Of a DNA stretch of 64,000 nucleotides, positions 12,335 through 22,153 are shown one piece after another. Positions within the stretch are counted from its first letter, which is position 1, and the number at the start of each line of letters is the position of its first letter. This DNA comes from Physcomitrium patens (taxonomy: Eukaryota > Streptophyta > Bryopsida > Funariales > Funariaceae), in contig NC_037270.1 of the NCBI RefSeq assembly GCF_000002425.4, positions 2,641,680 through 2,705,679 of the forward strand, written 5' to 3'. Under the pieces are notes generated by a model. It did not search any database, had not been told where the DNA came from, and saw only the letters and a list, made by a program, of their open reading frames with translations. The position numbers were made by a program, and so were the translations under genes.

Positions 12335-13721
12335 AATTTCCTCGTCTTTTTTCTTCCATCAAAGCTTCATGTTGGCTCTTAGCAATATATGCATGAACTG
12401 AAAGAGACTCAACAGGATCCTCTCAACCTGTTCTTCCTTGTATTGTAGCTGCAGTTCTCAATAACGCTTCTCGAGTTAATTTCCCTTCTTGCATTGTAGA
12501 AACGGCAGAAGCCCAAAACTCACTAGTTTCCGTACTTCCACCAATTGCATCATCTACTCTAGCACCATAACTTACACTTTCTCGTGCTGCTGTTTCATGC
12601 TCTTTTAAGTAATCTTGAACCAATGCTCTCATTCCTCCCTTGCCAAAATTGGTTTGAAGAAGATCCTCCCTATCTTTCAATGCTATCTTCCCATCTTTCC
12701 AGCAAATAATTCCCTGCCATATCATATTATTAAATTCATTGCAATCTTTTCTAGTGTGTGAAGCATCATCACACCAAATGCATCTTTGTACATATCCTTG
12801 TTTTGAAACATTCTTAGAATTATTTATAGAAGTATTCTCTTCAAGTCTTGCCAATTTGATTTGAAGATCTCGCATTCCTCGTATAATTTCTTCCATACCC
12901 ATATCTGCTTTCTTTGACAAGGATGTCGAAGGTTGAACTGTAGGCATTATCGATGGTGTAGTACGTACTGGAGCTTTGGGTGCTTGTACTGGTTTCGGAA
13001 TATTACTCCTATCCTTCCTCCTTTCTTTTTTTCTAAGCTACCTCACCACATCTTCAACGTTCTTCCACTTCGTTGTCAATCCTTCATCTTCTTCTTTGTC
13101 TTCAAGAAGGGGTTCTAATTTCTCTTGCAATTCTCCATCAGCAGCTTGAAGAAATAGATCAACTTTGTTCGGCTCCAATGTCAATTTTTCTACCTTCGAT
13201 AATTGAGAGTACTGCCTCTCAAATTTCCTTAGTAGCTCTGTTGCTTGCAAATTCTTGTTGGGCCGTTCAATCCATCCCAGAAATAGCTTCTTAGTAACGT
13301 GATCAGCATCTTCCAAGAAATATTCGTCTTTCAATGCATGTGAAAAATCCTCCCATGAATTCCCACAACGATCCGTAATCGATGTAATGTGGTCCCTTAT
13401 CTCCGGTATTGTGGCAAGTCCAAATAGTGCAACCATTTTTTTCTCAGAAACCCGATTTAATTCCATTTCACGAACATAACATCTTAAATACCTTGAAATA
13501 TTCCTCCCATCAAATTGATCAATTTTATTGACCACTGCTTGCAATGCTTTGGTTGCTAAAGCTTCCTTTCGATCATTGCTTTGCTATTGCTGCATTGACA
13601 ATGAGAAGGCTTGAAACAAACTAGCAATAGACGGATCCATGTGCATACCTTGTCCTTTAGAAGACTCCCCACCAGAAACTTCTCCCAAAAATCCTTCAAA
13701 ATTTTTATTTTCGTTTTCCAT
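12335..13721 (-). pseudogene. gag: gag of G2
   Basis: ATG at 13719-13721 opens a frame starting MENENKNFEGFLGEV. The Gag core includes KALQAVVNKIDQFDGR and DLFLQAADGELQEKLEPLL. A CCHC zinc knuckle CIWCDDASHTRKDC (CX2CX4HX4C) lies near 12750-12790 and would bind RNA. In-frame stops are near 13585 (CAG to TAG), 13038-13040 (G1 reads through at this place) and 12420. A 1-nt indel near 12340 separates it from the protease frame. The start is supported by the homologous G1 start, which reads ATA. Confidence 0.88.
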
Positions 13722-13770
13722 AAAAATAAAGATAAAATCAACCAAAATCCAATACCTTCCACCTCAAGCT

Positions 13771-13788
13771 TTCACGTCGGGTTCACCA
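13771..13788 (-). promoter_or_regulatory. Primer binding site of G2
   Basis: The minus strand reads TGGTGAACCCGACGTGAA four bases inside the 5' LTR end. G1 (22132-22149) and G4 (36825-36842) have the same sequence with transitions, so the site is under common descent. It begins TGG as a tRNA CCA-end primer site should. I could not assign the tRNA. Confidence 0.8.
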
Positions 13789-13792
13789 CTTA

Positions 13793-15158
13793 TGTCGTAT
13801 TACGAGCTTTCCTGCTCGAGAACGCGCTGAGCGTCTGGCTGTAGAAGGTAGTATGGAGATTCACCGATAGTCAAGCAGTCTATCAGTTTTTGACTACTGG
13901 AATATAAACGACTGCAACAATGTACCGTAAATCTATACGAATGCTCTTCGACTACTTGTCAAAGTCCTTTTTGCCCCAGTCGGTAGGTCTCTAGACGTTA
14001 CAGAGAACCCCGTACAACCCAAACTGTTAAACTTCAATACTACTTTGTACTTACCATCTTGTATCCACTGACTGTCTTGTTAGATTAACCCAATAAATTT
14101 CATTCACTCCGCATACTCAATCCTATAGACACCCTTTTAATCCTTCAATCACAGACGTAACTCGATTTCACAAAACAGTCAAGAGTATTCAAACCCACTT
14201 CATTTAAAAATCTCGATTCACCATTACAACACTGACTTCAGCAGCGATTGCCTCAGTCTTCCCCAAAACTCTACGAAGAAGAAAAATCCAAATTCTATGT
14301 CTTTCCTTCCCCGACCCGAAGCATGAAGCTCCTCTCTCTAATTCCCTTGATCTTCAAAAACCTCCAATAAAAAAAACCGAACTGGTAACCTTGCAGAAGC
14401 TTGAAAAAATCCTTCTCCCCCCGATTTCCCTCAAAAAAAAAAATCCACACCCAAACTATATCCCACCTAACCTTATCCTCTTGAATTTCTTCAATCTTCC
14501 GTCTTAGATCTGGAATTGGCTCCCACTTCAAGCTTGGATCCGAAATTGGCTCTCACCTCAACTTGGATTCGAAATTGGCTCTCGCCACCAAGCTTTCTCC
14601 TGCGTTTTTACCTTTAAGAAATCCATTTACCGAAAACAACGTTCCCCGAGACAGCACAGAGAACAGGACAGCCTGAAACAGAATCGAACCCCGTAATCGG
14701 GACCACATTGAGTCGCCTGACCAATTCAGGTCCTATATTGGTAAAGATGCCCATAGTAACCTGGATGTTCCCGTAATTGGGTCAAATTGGTCCTCGCATC
14801 AGATTGGCTAAGATCCGTAGTAAGACCTGGATTTCCTGTAACTAGACTGCATTGGGTTGCTCCACCAATACAGGTCTCATATTGGGTAAGAGGACCCGGA
14901 TTGGATTATCGAAATTGGATCCAATTGGCTCCTCGAACCCGTCGTGTGAATTGGTCCTTCTCTTCCTACTGACTCCCGTTATTGGAATCGAACGGGGCAT
15001 TTCAATATGCCTCGGCTGACTGTAACGGAGTCACTAAACCTGACCACTCAGTATTTGTACTGGAGTAGGTCGATGTTCCCAATATTCGAGGTAACTGAAT
15101 ATTAATAAAATTCCCCTTTCTTTTTATTTTCACTGTATACTCGTGTTACAACATGACA
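13793..15158 (-). repeat. 5' LTR of G2
   Basis: Starts TGTCGTATTACGAG and ends TTACAACATGACA. It is the partner of 6443-7809 and is followed by the acgt duplication at 15159-15162. In coding orientation it lies upstream of the primer site and gag. Confidence 0.95.
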
Positions 15159-15162
15159 ACGT

Positions 15163-17300
15163 AATCTTAAAAGGAAGCATCAACAGAATTGGATTAAACC
15201 ATGGTTGCAAGCTTGTCTTCGTATCCGAACATATCAAGAACCGAACAAACTGTTAATTCTACAATCATATGTACCGTTAGAAAAACTGCCAAGAACACTT
15301 ATAGGAAATTTTGTTAACATCCCAGTGGAAATCTTGAAGCCGTTAATTGAAAGAAAAGGAGACATAGAAGAATTTGGTACTCCATTGGATATTTTTTCAG
15401 TAAGGGGTACCGCTAAAACGAGTAATAAGGGCTCTTCAGATTGGCACAAATTGGTCGCCAATAAAGATAACTATATTGTATTTCAAAATCTGACGTTTTC
15501 ACCTACAATTCAACCAATAAAACTATTTGTAAAAAATAACAGTAAATCAAGGAGCATTGAAAGCTCAGAAATTAGAATAAGAAAAAGCAGAGATTATTTT
15601 AAAATGGAATTTAGTAGAACAAGAAATTCAATGGCATCAGGAGGACTAGCCATTCTAATTGCAGTACAAATGGATGCAGTAGGCGATTGTACGACTAGTG
15701 TCGCGCCACTACCTACTTTTTGGGAATTTTCGGGTGCGGATCCCGATCAACATTCGTCTCAGTTTCTTACAGCATGTATAACTAATAATGGCAGAACTGA
15801 AGATATTTGGTTGTGATGGCTGTCAGCGACCTTAAAAGACATGACGTTTGAATGGTACAACTGCCAACCAGTGCGTCAATTTTCGAATTGGGAAGCATTG
15901 AAGAATACATTTTTATCTCATTTTTGGCCAATTGGTTTTGAGGACCGCCTTTGAGAGAGGTTAATGAACAGCAAAATGACCGTAGAGGAGGTGGTGGAAT
16001 CATACTATGGCCGAGTGGCTGATATATTCAGTAAATAGCCGAATCACCAAATGTCGGAGGCATTTATCTTATCCATATTAATCAATGGTTTGTATCCACT
16101 AGAGCTAAAATTTTTTGTAAAGGAAGCTCAATCCGTTACGATGGCTGCATCCTTTAATAGAGCTAAGGTTTGAGAGGAATGCCATTATGATCAGTTTTTA
16201 ACTACGGGAGCCACGATGATTCCAGTTTAAGGTAGATATCAAAATCTGACTTGGAACGAATCAGTGGGTAGTTATCCACGGATTTTAGAAACAGGGGCCA
16301 ATTCCAATACCAATATTCAGGGGCTAGTTAATATCACCCCATTGCAAGCTATACCACTAAATGTGACAACAGCGTATGCTCCATATTTTCTATATCAACA
16401 ACAAGCATTAACTAGGGCAGAGAAATCAATAATGTCAGCCCTAAAAGATTCCAATGAAACCTTGTTATTGAATTTGACAAAGAAAATGGAAGAAATGGCC
16501 ATCAATATAGTCAAAGATAAGGAGAAGAAGCAAAAGCCTACCAATACAAGGACCAATGTATGGTACAATAATTGTAAGGGCCATGGTCATTCTGTAATAG
16601 AATGCCCCTCACCCTCACAAATAATGGGTCAATGTATATTTTGCGGAGGAAAGCACCTAACAGTAAATTATTGGAATTGGCAAAGACAACAACAACAAAT
16701 TACTAATCATGCTATGATCCCACAAACCTAGTGGGACGTCAATCAAGTACAAACAAGAAATATATTTGGATAAAATGGAAATCGATTTAATCGACAAAAT
16801 TGAGCATTCAATAACTTTCAAAGTTCCAATTTTAATCAAGGGTGTGCATTGAATTATGATAAGAAGCAGCAGAGGTATCAGCAATATGCTCCACTGATGT
16901 CATCGAACCAAGTTCCCTCAGTACCAATGGGTCAACCAAGATCCTTTACTCATCCGACATGGAATAGACCTAGCCATTATATACCAATAGAGACACCCAA
17001 TATACCTGATGGGGGTGCAAGTAGACCACTTCGTTGTTTTCGTTGCAAATAGATTAGTTATTATGTAAGTGAATGTCCTAATCCAAGGGCCAGTGATGAC
17101 TATGCTCCAATATATGGAAATTATAAGCAGTCTGGTCACACTTATCAACAGTGCAATGCGCCCTTTAATTATAATAACTGGGACTAGCAAATACAAACAA
17201 GCCAATCGGCGGGGGACAAAGGCCTTGTTCAACGAGACTCACCAGTACATCATGTCGAGGTGGTGAATGCAGTGCTTACTAGAGGCCAATAAAAAGACAA
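15163..17300 (+). pseudogene. gag: gag of T2 (main part)
   Basis: Continues the frame broken at 6442. The Gag core includes LPTFWEFSGADPDQ, FLTACITNNGRTEDIWL and, after frame changes, FEWYNCQPVRQF. Three zinc-knuckle-like segments follow: NNCKGHGHSVIEC near 16565 (first Cys now Tyr by G to A), CIFCGGKH near 16633, and CFRCK-x-ISYYVSEC near 17033 (His now Tyr, plus a stop from CAG). The segment SSNQVPSVPMGQPR near 16900 is the part found again inside the LTR of G1. There are many stops and at least three frame changes. Confidence 0.85.
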
Positions 17301-17316
17301 GAATCCAATTTAAGAC

Positions 17317-18510
17317 ATGGATGAACTAATTGCAAGAGAGCAAGTAGTGCCGTACATGGGGCTAAATGAACCAGTATCAGTATTGGGACGTATCTCAATA
17401 TTGAGACGTCAACAGACTAAGGAACCCAATTCGGTTCCATGTACCAATTTATCGAGACCATCCAATCCAGGTCATGTTATGGGATTCGTAGCCAATATGA
17501 GACCTGACTCGGTGGTACAACTCAATGAGGTCCCAATTACGAAGGCTTCAGTTCCGTTCCAAGCAACTCCGATATCTATGCAGTTCTGAGAAACGTCCTA
17601 TCCATTGAAAGATCCTCTCGGAGGTAGTAATTCCAAGAAAGCCCTAGCTACTTTTCTAATTCTGAGTCCAGGGCGGAAGAATATCTTACCTCATGGAGTT
17701 AAACTCAAACCAATGAAAAGAAAGAGGGCATTGGGAATTATCCTAAATATGGAACCCTATGATATTTTGAAGGATCTGGATGCTATTCGGCCTTCTATTT
17801 TTATGAAGCAACTTCTAGCGGTCACATTAGAGTGTCGTTCTATATTGAATTCATGGTTAACATGGCATATGCAATGCAATAAAGAAGTTTGTGAAGTCAG
17901 TTTGAACCTTGACCTAGGTGCACCAACCATTAATGTTTCGATTGACGGTGTTATGATCTTGGGTGTTTAGGTGGATGGTGGTTCCAGCGTCAATTTAATG
18001 AACACTGATACAATGGATGCTTTAGATTTGGAACACTTAGTACCTACGACATTAGTATTTTGGATGGCAGATCATAGCCGAGTTAAACCAATGGATATCT
18101 TATAGAGTGTTTAAACTATGATTGCCGGTATTGCATATGAAATCGACTATATCATCTTTCGGTTACAATGTTTGACTTTATCGTATCCAATTTTATTGGG
18201 ACGACCTTGGCTTTATCAAGCAAAGACCAAGAACGATTGGGATCGGGGTACTTTAATAATTGGCAAGGGCGGAGACAAAATGGTGTTACAAATGTACCTA
18301 GTACACTATCACGGGGAATGTCAATTTTTAGTATCTGAATTAATGTCGGATGATGAGCTTAGCTCTAATGATGATGCAGTAGCACCAATTACGGAGGCGT
18401 CCGTGGAGGTAGCACTATACCCTAGAGTGGTATACCAATGTGGAGGTCCGGAGGAGTACTTGATATACCCGATGGACTCGAAAAACTCGGATTATGTTAG
18501 TACTGATTAG
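17317..18510 (+). pseudogene. Pre-protease region and protease of T2
   Basis: The first part (about 17317-17690) encodes NMRPDSVVQLNEV and related text also present in G-family LTRs. The protease active site is VDGGSSVNLM with the catalytic Asp at 17974-17976. The stretch ending LLGRPWLYQAK and RGTLIIGKG (about 18190-18270) is the protease-RT spacer typical of Tat/OTA elements. Stops occur at 17968 and in 18100-18120. Confidence 0.8.
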
Positions 18511-19221
18511 ATGACGAAGTATGATGTACACCATATTAGTGCCCTGGACAAAAAATTTAGTACTTCGTACATGTCGAACTTATTGACTGACTTTAAACCA
18601 GTGCGGGAATTGAAACAGAACATCGCCGTTGCACCTTTATGTCAAACTATCAACTTGGTGACCATAGCAAAACCTCGGACAATTAAGGTCTATGAAGGTA
18701 TTAAAGAACACGAATTGACCTACTGGACCGAATTTTTCTTGCATCATAAATCCATTCTTGCTTGGACTTATGATGATTTAAAAGGTATTTCCACTGAAGT
18801 CTGTGACCATCGTATTATTTTAGAGGAGAACGCTAAACTGGTACGGTAGAGGGAACACCGGCTTAATCCTAAATATTCCCTCATGGTGAAGGAGGAATTG
18901 GACAAGCTTCTTGCGGTTGGTTTTATTTGCTCAGTACCAAAAAATGAGTGGGTTTCTCCAATCGTGATGGTACCGAAGAAGAATGGAAAAATCCGAATTT
19001 ATCAAGATTTCTAGAAATTTAATGTGGCCACCAAGAAAGATTACTTCTCATTACCTTTCACAGACAATATGGGTAACATGTTGTCATTATCACCAAGTAG
19101 TAAAAGAATAGGAGTGGGACACCAGTTAAAGTCATTATGTGGTGTTGTTTTGGATTGGCTGGAGTGCCATTTTCTTGTATTTCTTGTATTTTCGAGAGTA
19201 GTAGTTCCAGTTAAAAGCTAA
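18511..19221 (+). pseudogene. Truncated reverse transcriptase of T2
   Basis: The frame reads KYSLMVKEELDKLLAVGFI, then SPIVMVPKKNGKIRIYQDF, then DYFSLPFTDNMGN, and leaves RT homology near 19070. The catalytic YxDD region, RNase H and integrase are absent. The following 47 residues (LSLSPSSKRIGVGHQLKSL...) match T4 in the same place and end at 19221. The deletion therefore predates both insertions, so T2 needed enzymes in trans. Confidence 0.82.
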
Positions 19222-19268
19222 CAGTGAGGAGCTGGTGACAAGTATCGATTGAAGATGTTCTAGAATAG

Positions 19269-19470
19269 ATGGGTGAGCAGCAGCAACAATTGAAACTTCG
19301 TGATATCCAGATCTTAAAATTGAAAGCTCAAGTCTGTATACTGCGTGAATATAATGAAGATCTATCAAACCACTTGAGGAGGAGTCGATGGACTGGAGGA
19401 AGAAGAAGAAGATGTGCAATTGGAACTAGATTTGGTCGAACCTACATTCGATAATACAGCAAATGATTAA
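19269..19470 (+). pseudogene. 3' coiled-coil ORF of T2
   Basis: ATG at 19269 opens MGEQQQQLKLRDIQILKLKA, a Gln/Leu/Lys-rich helix with heptad-like spacing. One frameshift near 19385 moves to a frame with LEEEEEDVQLELDLVEP, ending AND and TAA at 19468-19470. T4 has the same protein in one frame (34203-34412), which shows the ORF is real and older than both copies. I do not recognise a family. A coiled-coil protein binding Gag or itself is a guess. Confidence 0.7.
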
Positions 19471-19563
19471 TTAGATAGGCTAGAGAGATTGTAATTTTTG
19501 TAGAATTTTGTTAGATAATTTTTAGATAAGTATCAATTGAGTGTCTGCGAGGACGCTGCATAG

Positions 19564-19578
19564 TTAGGAGTGGGGCTA
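19564..19578 (+). promoter_or_regulatory. Polypurine tract of T2
   Basis: TTAGGAGTGGGGCTA directly precedes the 3' LTR. The same motif precedes the 3' LTRs of T3 and T4, after a conserved GAGGACGCTGCA. It would prime plus-strand DNA synthesis. Confidence 0.85.
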
Positions 19579-20326
19579 TATAGAATAAGTATTTATTTTC
19601 AAAATGTAGATACCTAGTGTATAGTGTAAATAACTGCTGAAAAGGTGGTTCAGTAGGTAGAATGGATGAATAGTCAGGAAAAGTAGTTATCATTTGTAGT
19701 ATAGGAGTTGGTATCTCGGGGTAGTATAAGGAGGATGGGAGAGGGGAAGAAAATGCCAAACAGTGAGAGTCGTGAGCTGAGGGCCATTGCTGTGATAGTG
19801 TGAGCCGGGGTAAGCTTGGTGCTACCTCTTTTCTTTTGTTTGTTATTTTCTTTGAATAAGAGGATTGAGAGTTTCTGAATATTGAGAAGTGAATTATGGA
19901 ATGGAAATGTGATTGGTATTATTTGAGAAGAAAAAAGATTGAATGTTGAAATCTGATTGTAGTTCAGCAGAGAGAATGAGTTTGTGTTTGTGTGAAACAT
20001 CATAATGAGAATGGTAGTTTTGTGTGCTGAAAGCTGTGAGGGTACAATATTACGATTAGAGATTATGAAGGTGAATATATTGGTGGAAATAGCAGTTATT
20101 GGTATGACTGATTTTCTGTAAGGAAGAGATCGATAAGGTGAAGGGAGAGATTATAGTTTCTTTGTGTGTTCAGATATTGGAAATAAAGATGATACATTTA
20201 GAAGGTAATTGATTGTGTGACCCTAACATGAACGCTTAAGCAACTAGTCATTCCCCGTGTTTGAATCACCCTATACAGGTTTATTATGGGAGGTTTCTTT
20301 CGGAAGAAGTAAAACGAGCAATTACA
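19579..20326 (+). repeat. 3' LTR of T2
   Basis: Starts TATAGAATAAG (TG mutated to TA) and ends GAGCAATTACA. It is followed by the taatc duplication at 20327-20331 and then by G1 sequence. It is the partner of 5431-6224. Confidence 0.92.
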
Positions 20327-20331
20327 TAATC

Positions 20332-22084
20332 CTGCATCAATAGCATGACTTATTCCAGCTTTATCCATTAATTGCTTCTTTTGCTTAATATTGTCAATGA
20401 TAACATCATGAAACTCCTTCTTTGTAATTTCCAAATTTTCTTTCAGTGTGAATTCGACCTTAGTATTTAATATACATTCTTTCAACACCCCTTTTAAATT
20501 TGTTGCTGCTTCAATATCAGAAAGTAGCTTATAAGTAATTGATTTATCCTTATCTTTTGTCTCCTTTTTTTTTTCTTCCAATGATGTTGAAATATCTTTT
20601 ATAGGCAATTCTTATAAAACTGCCTCATGAGCCTCGTTTCCTCGAGTCTACCTCTTAGAAGAATTTCCTTCTCTTGCATCATCAAAATTTTCTCGTCTCT
20701 TTTCTTCCATCAAAGCTACATGTTGGCTCTTAGCAATATATGCATGAACTAAAAGAGACTGAACAAGATCTTTCCAACCTGTTGCACCTCGTATTGCAAT
20801 TGTAGTCTTCAATAATACTTCCCGAGGCATTTTTCCCTTTTACATTGTAGAAATGGCAGAAGCCCAAAATTCACTAGTTTTTTTACTTCCGCCAAAGTCA
20901 TCATCTACTCTAGCACTATAACTTGCACTCTCTTGTATTGCTATTCCATGTTCTATTAAGTAAACTTCAACCAATGCTCTCATACCTCTTTTGCCGAAAT
21001 TAGTTTAAAGGAGATCTTCTATATCCTTTAATACAATCTTTCCATCTTTCCAGTAAATAACTCCTTGCTGTATCATATTATTAAATTCATTGCAATCCTT
21101 CCTAATATATGAAGTACCATCATACCAGATACATCTTTATACATACCCTTGTTTTGAAACATTCTTCAAATTATTTGTAGAAGTATTTTTTATAATTCTT
21201 GTCAATTTGATTTGAAAATCTCACATTCCACGTATAATTTCTTCAATCTCCATTTCTCCTTTCTTGGATAAAGATGTTGAAGGTTGAACAATAGACATTG
21301 TTGGTTGTGTTGTATGTACTAGAATTTTAGGTACTTGTATTGCTTTTAGAATATTACTCCTATCCTTCCTCCTTTCTCTTTTTGCAAGCAAATCCACTAC
21401 ATTTTTAACATTTTTTCACTTTTTTGTCAATCCTTCATCTTCTTCTTTGTCTTCAAGAAGCAACTCTAATTTTCCTTCTAATTTCCTATCAACAGCTTGA
21501 AAAAATAATTCAACCTTGTTCAGCTCTAATGTCAATTTTTCTACCTTTGATAATTGAGAATACTGCCTCTCAAATTTCCTTAGTAGCTCTATTGCTTGTA
21601 AATTCTTATTAGGCCGCTCAATCCATTTTAAAAATAATTTCTTAATAACACGATTAGTTTCCTCTAAGAAATATTCATCTTTTAATACATGTGAAAAAAT
21701 CTCCCATGAATTTCCATAATGCTCTATAATTGAGGTAATATATTCTCTTACCTCCGATATTGTGGCTAATCCAAATAATTCAACCATCTTCTTTTCAAAA
21801 ATCTGATTTAATTCCATTTTCCGAACATAACATCTTAAATACTTTGAAATATCCCTTCCATCAAACTGGTCAATTTTATTGACCACTGCTTGCAAAGCTT
21901 TGGTTGCTAAAGCTTCTTTACGATCATTGCTTTGCTGTTGCTGCATAGATAATGATAAGGCTTGAAACATACTAGCAATGGATGGATCCATGTACATACC
22001 GTGTCCTTTAGAAGGAACTCCACCAGAAGCTCCACTTGAAGCTCCTCCCAAAGATCCTTCAAAATTTTAATTCTTGGTCTCTAT
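20332..22084 (-). pseudogene. gag: gag of G1
   Basis: Collinear with G2 gag. The start position at 22082-22084 reads ATA where G2 has ATG. The Gag core at 21416-22051 contains KALQAVVNKIDQFDGRDISK and is largely open. The zinc knuckle near 21100-21140 reads CIWYDGTSYIRKDC: the second Cys and the His have become Tyr, so it could not hold zinc. The linker to the protease (20339-20830) holds several stops. The segment is cut at 20331 by T2 and resumes at 5425. Confidence 0.85.
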
Positions 22085-22131
22085 AAAATAAAACAAAAAT
22101 AAACGAAATCCAATACCTTCCATCTCAAGCT

Positions 22132-22149
22132 TTCACATCAGGTTCACCA
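22132..22149 (-). promoter_or_regulatory. Primer binding site of G1
   Basis: The minus strand reads TGGTGAACCTGATGTGAA, four bases from the 5' LTR end: the G2 site with two C-to-T changes. Confidence 0.7.
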
Positions 22150-22153
22150 CTTA

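Larger units (their letters stand above)
6443..15158 (-). mobile_element. G2: nearly intact G-family gypsy element
   Basis: An 8.7-kb element coding on the minus strand, with LTRs 6443-7809 (3') and 13793-15158 (5'). Gag, protease, RT, RNase H and integrase are in the usual Ty3/gypsy order. The LTRs differ at about 16 positions in 1366, so this is the youngest full element here. It carries roughly half a dozen in-frame stops and at least one frameshift in gag. There is no chromodomain after the integrase C-terminal module. It may belong to the non-chromovirus gypsy lineages known from mosses and lycophytes (Phygy/Selgy-type); this needs an RT tree. Confidence 0.95.
5431..20326 (+). mobile_element. 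T2: Tat-like non-autonomous element carrying G2
   Basis: Plus-strand element: 5' LTR 5431-6224, primer site 6228, gag start 6338, then G2 nested at 6443-15158, the rest of gag, protease, a truncated RT, a 3' coiled-coil ORF, a polypurine tract and the 3' LTR 19579-20326. It is bounded by a perfect 5-bp duplication. Without G2 it is about 6.2 kb. RT stops after the PLPFTDxM motif, and no RNase H or integrase is present. The same truncation in T4 shows the shortened form was itself mobilised. Confidence 0.9.
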
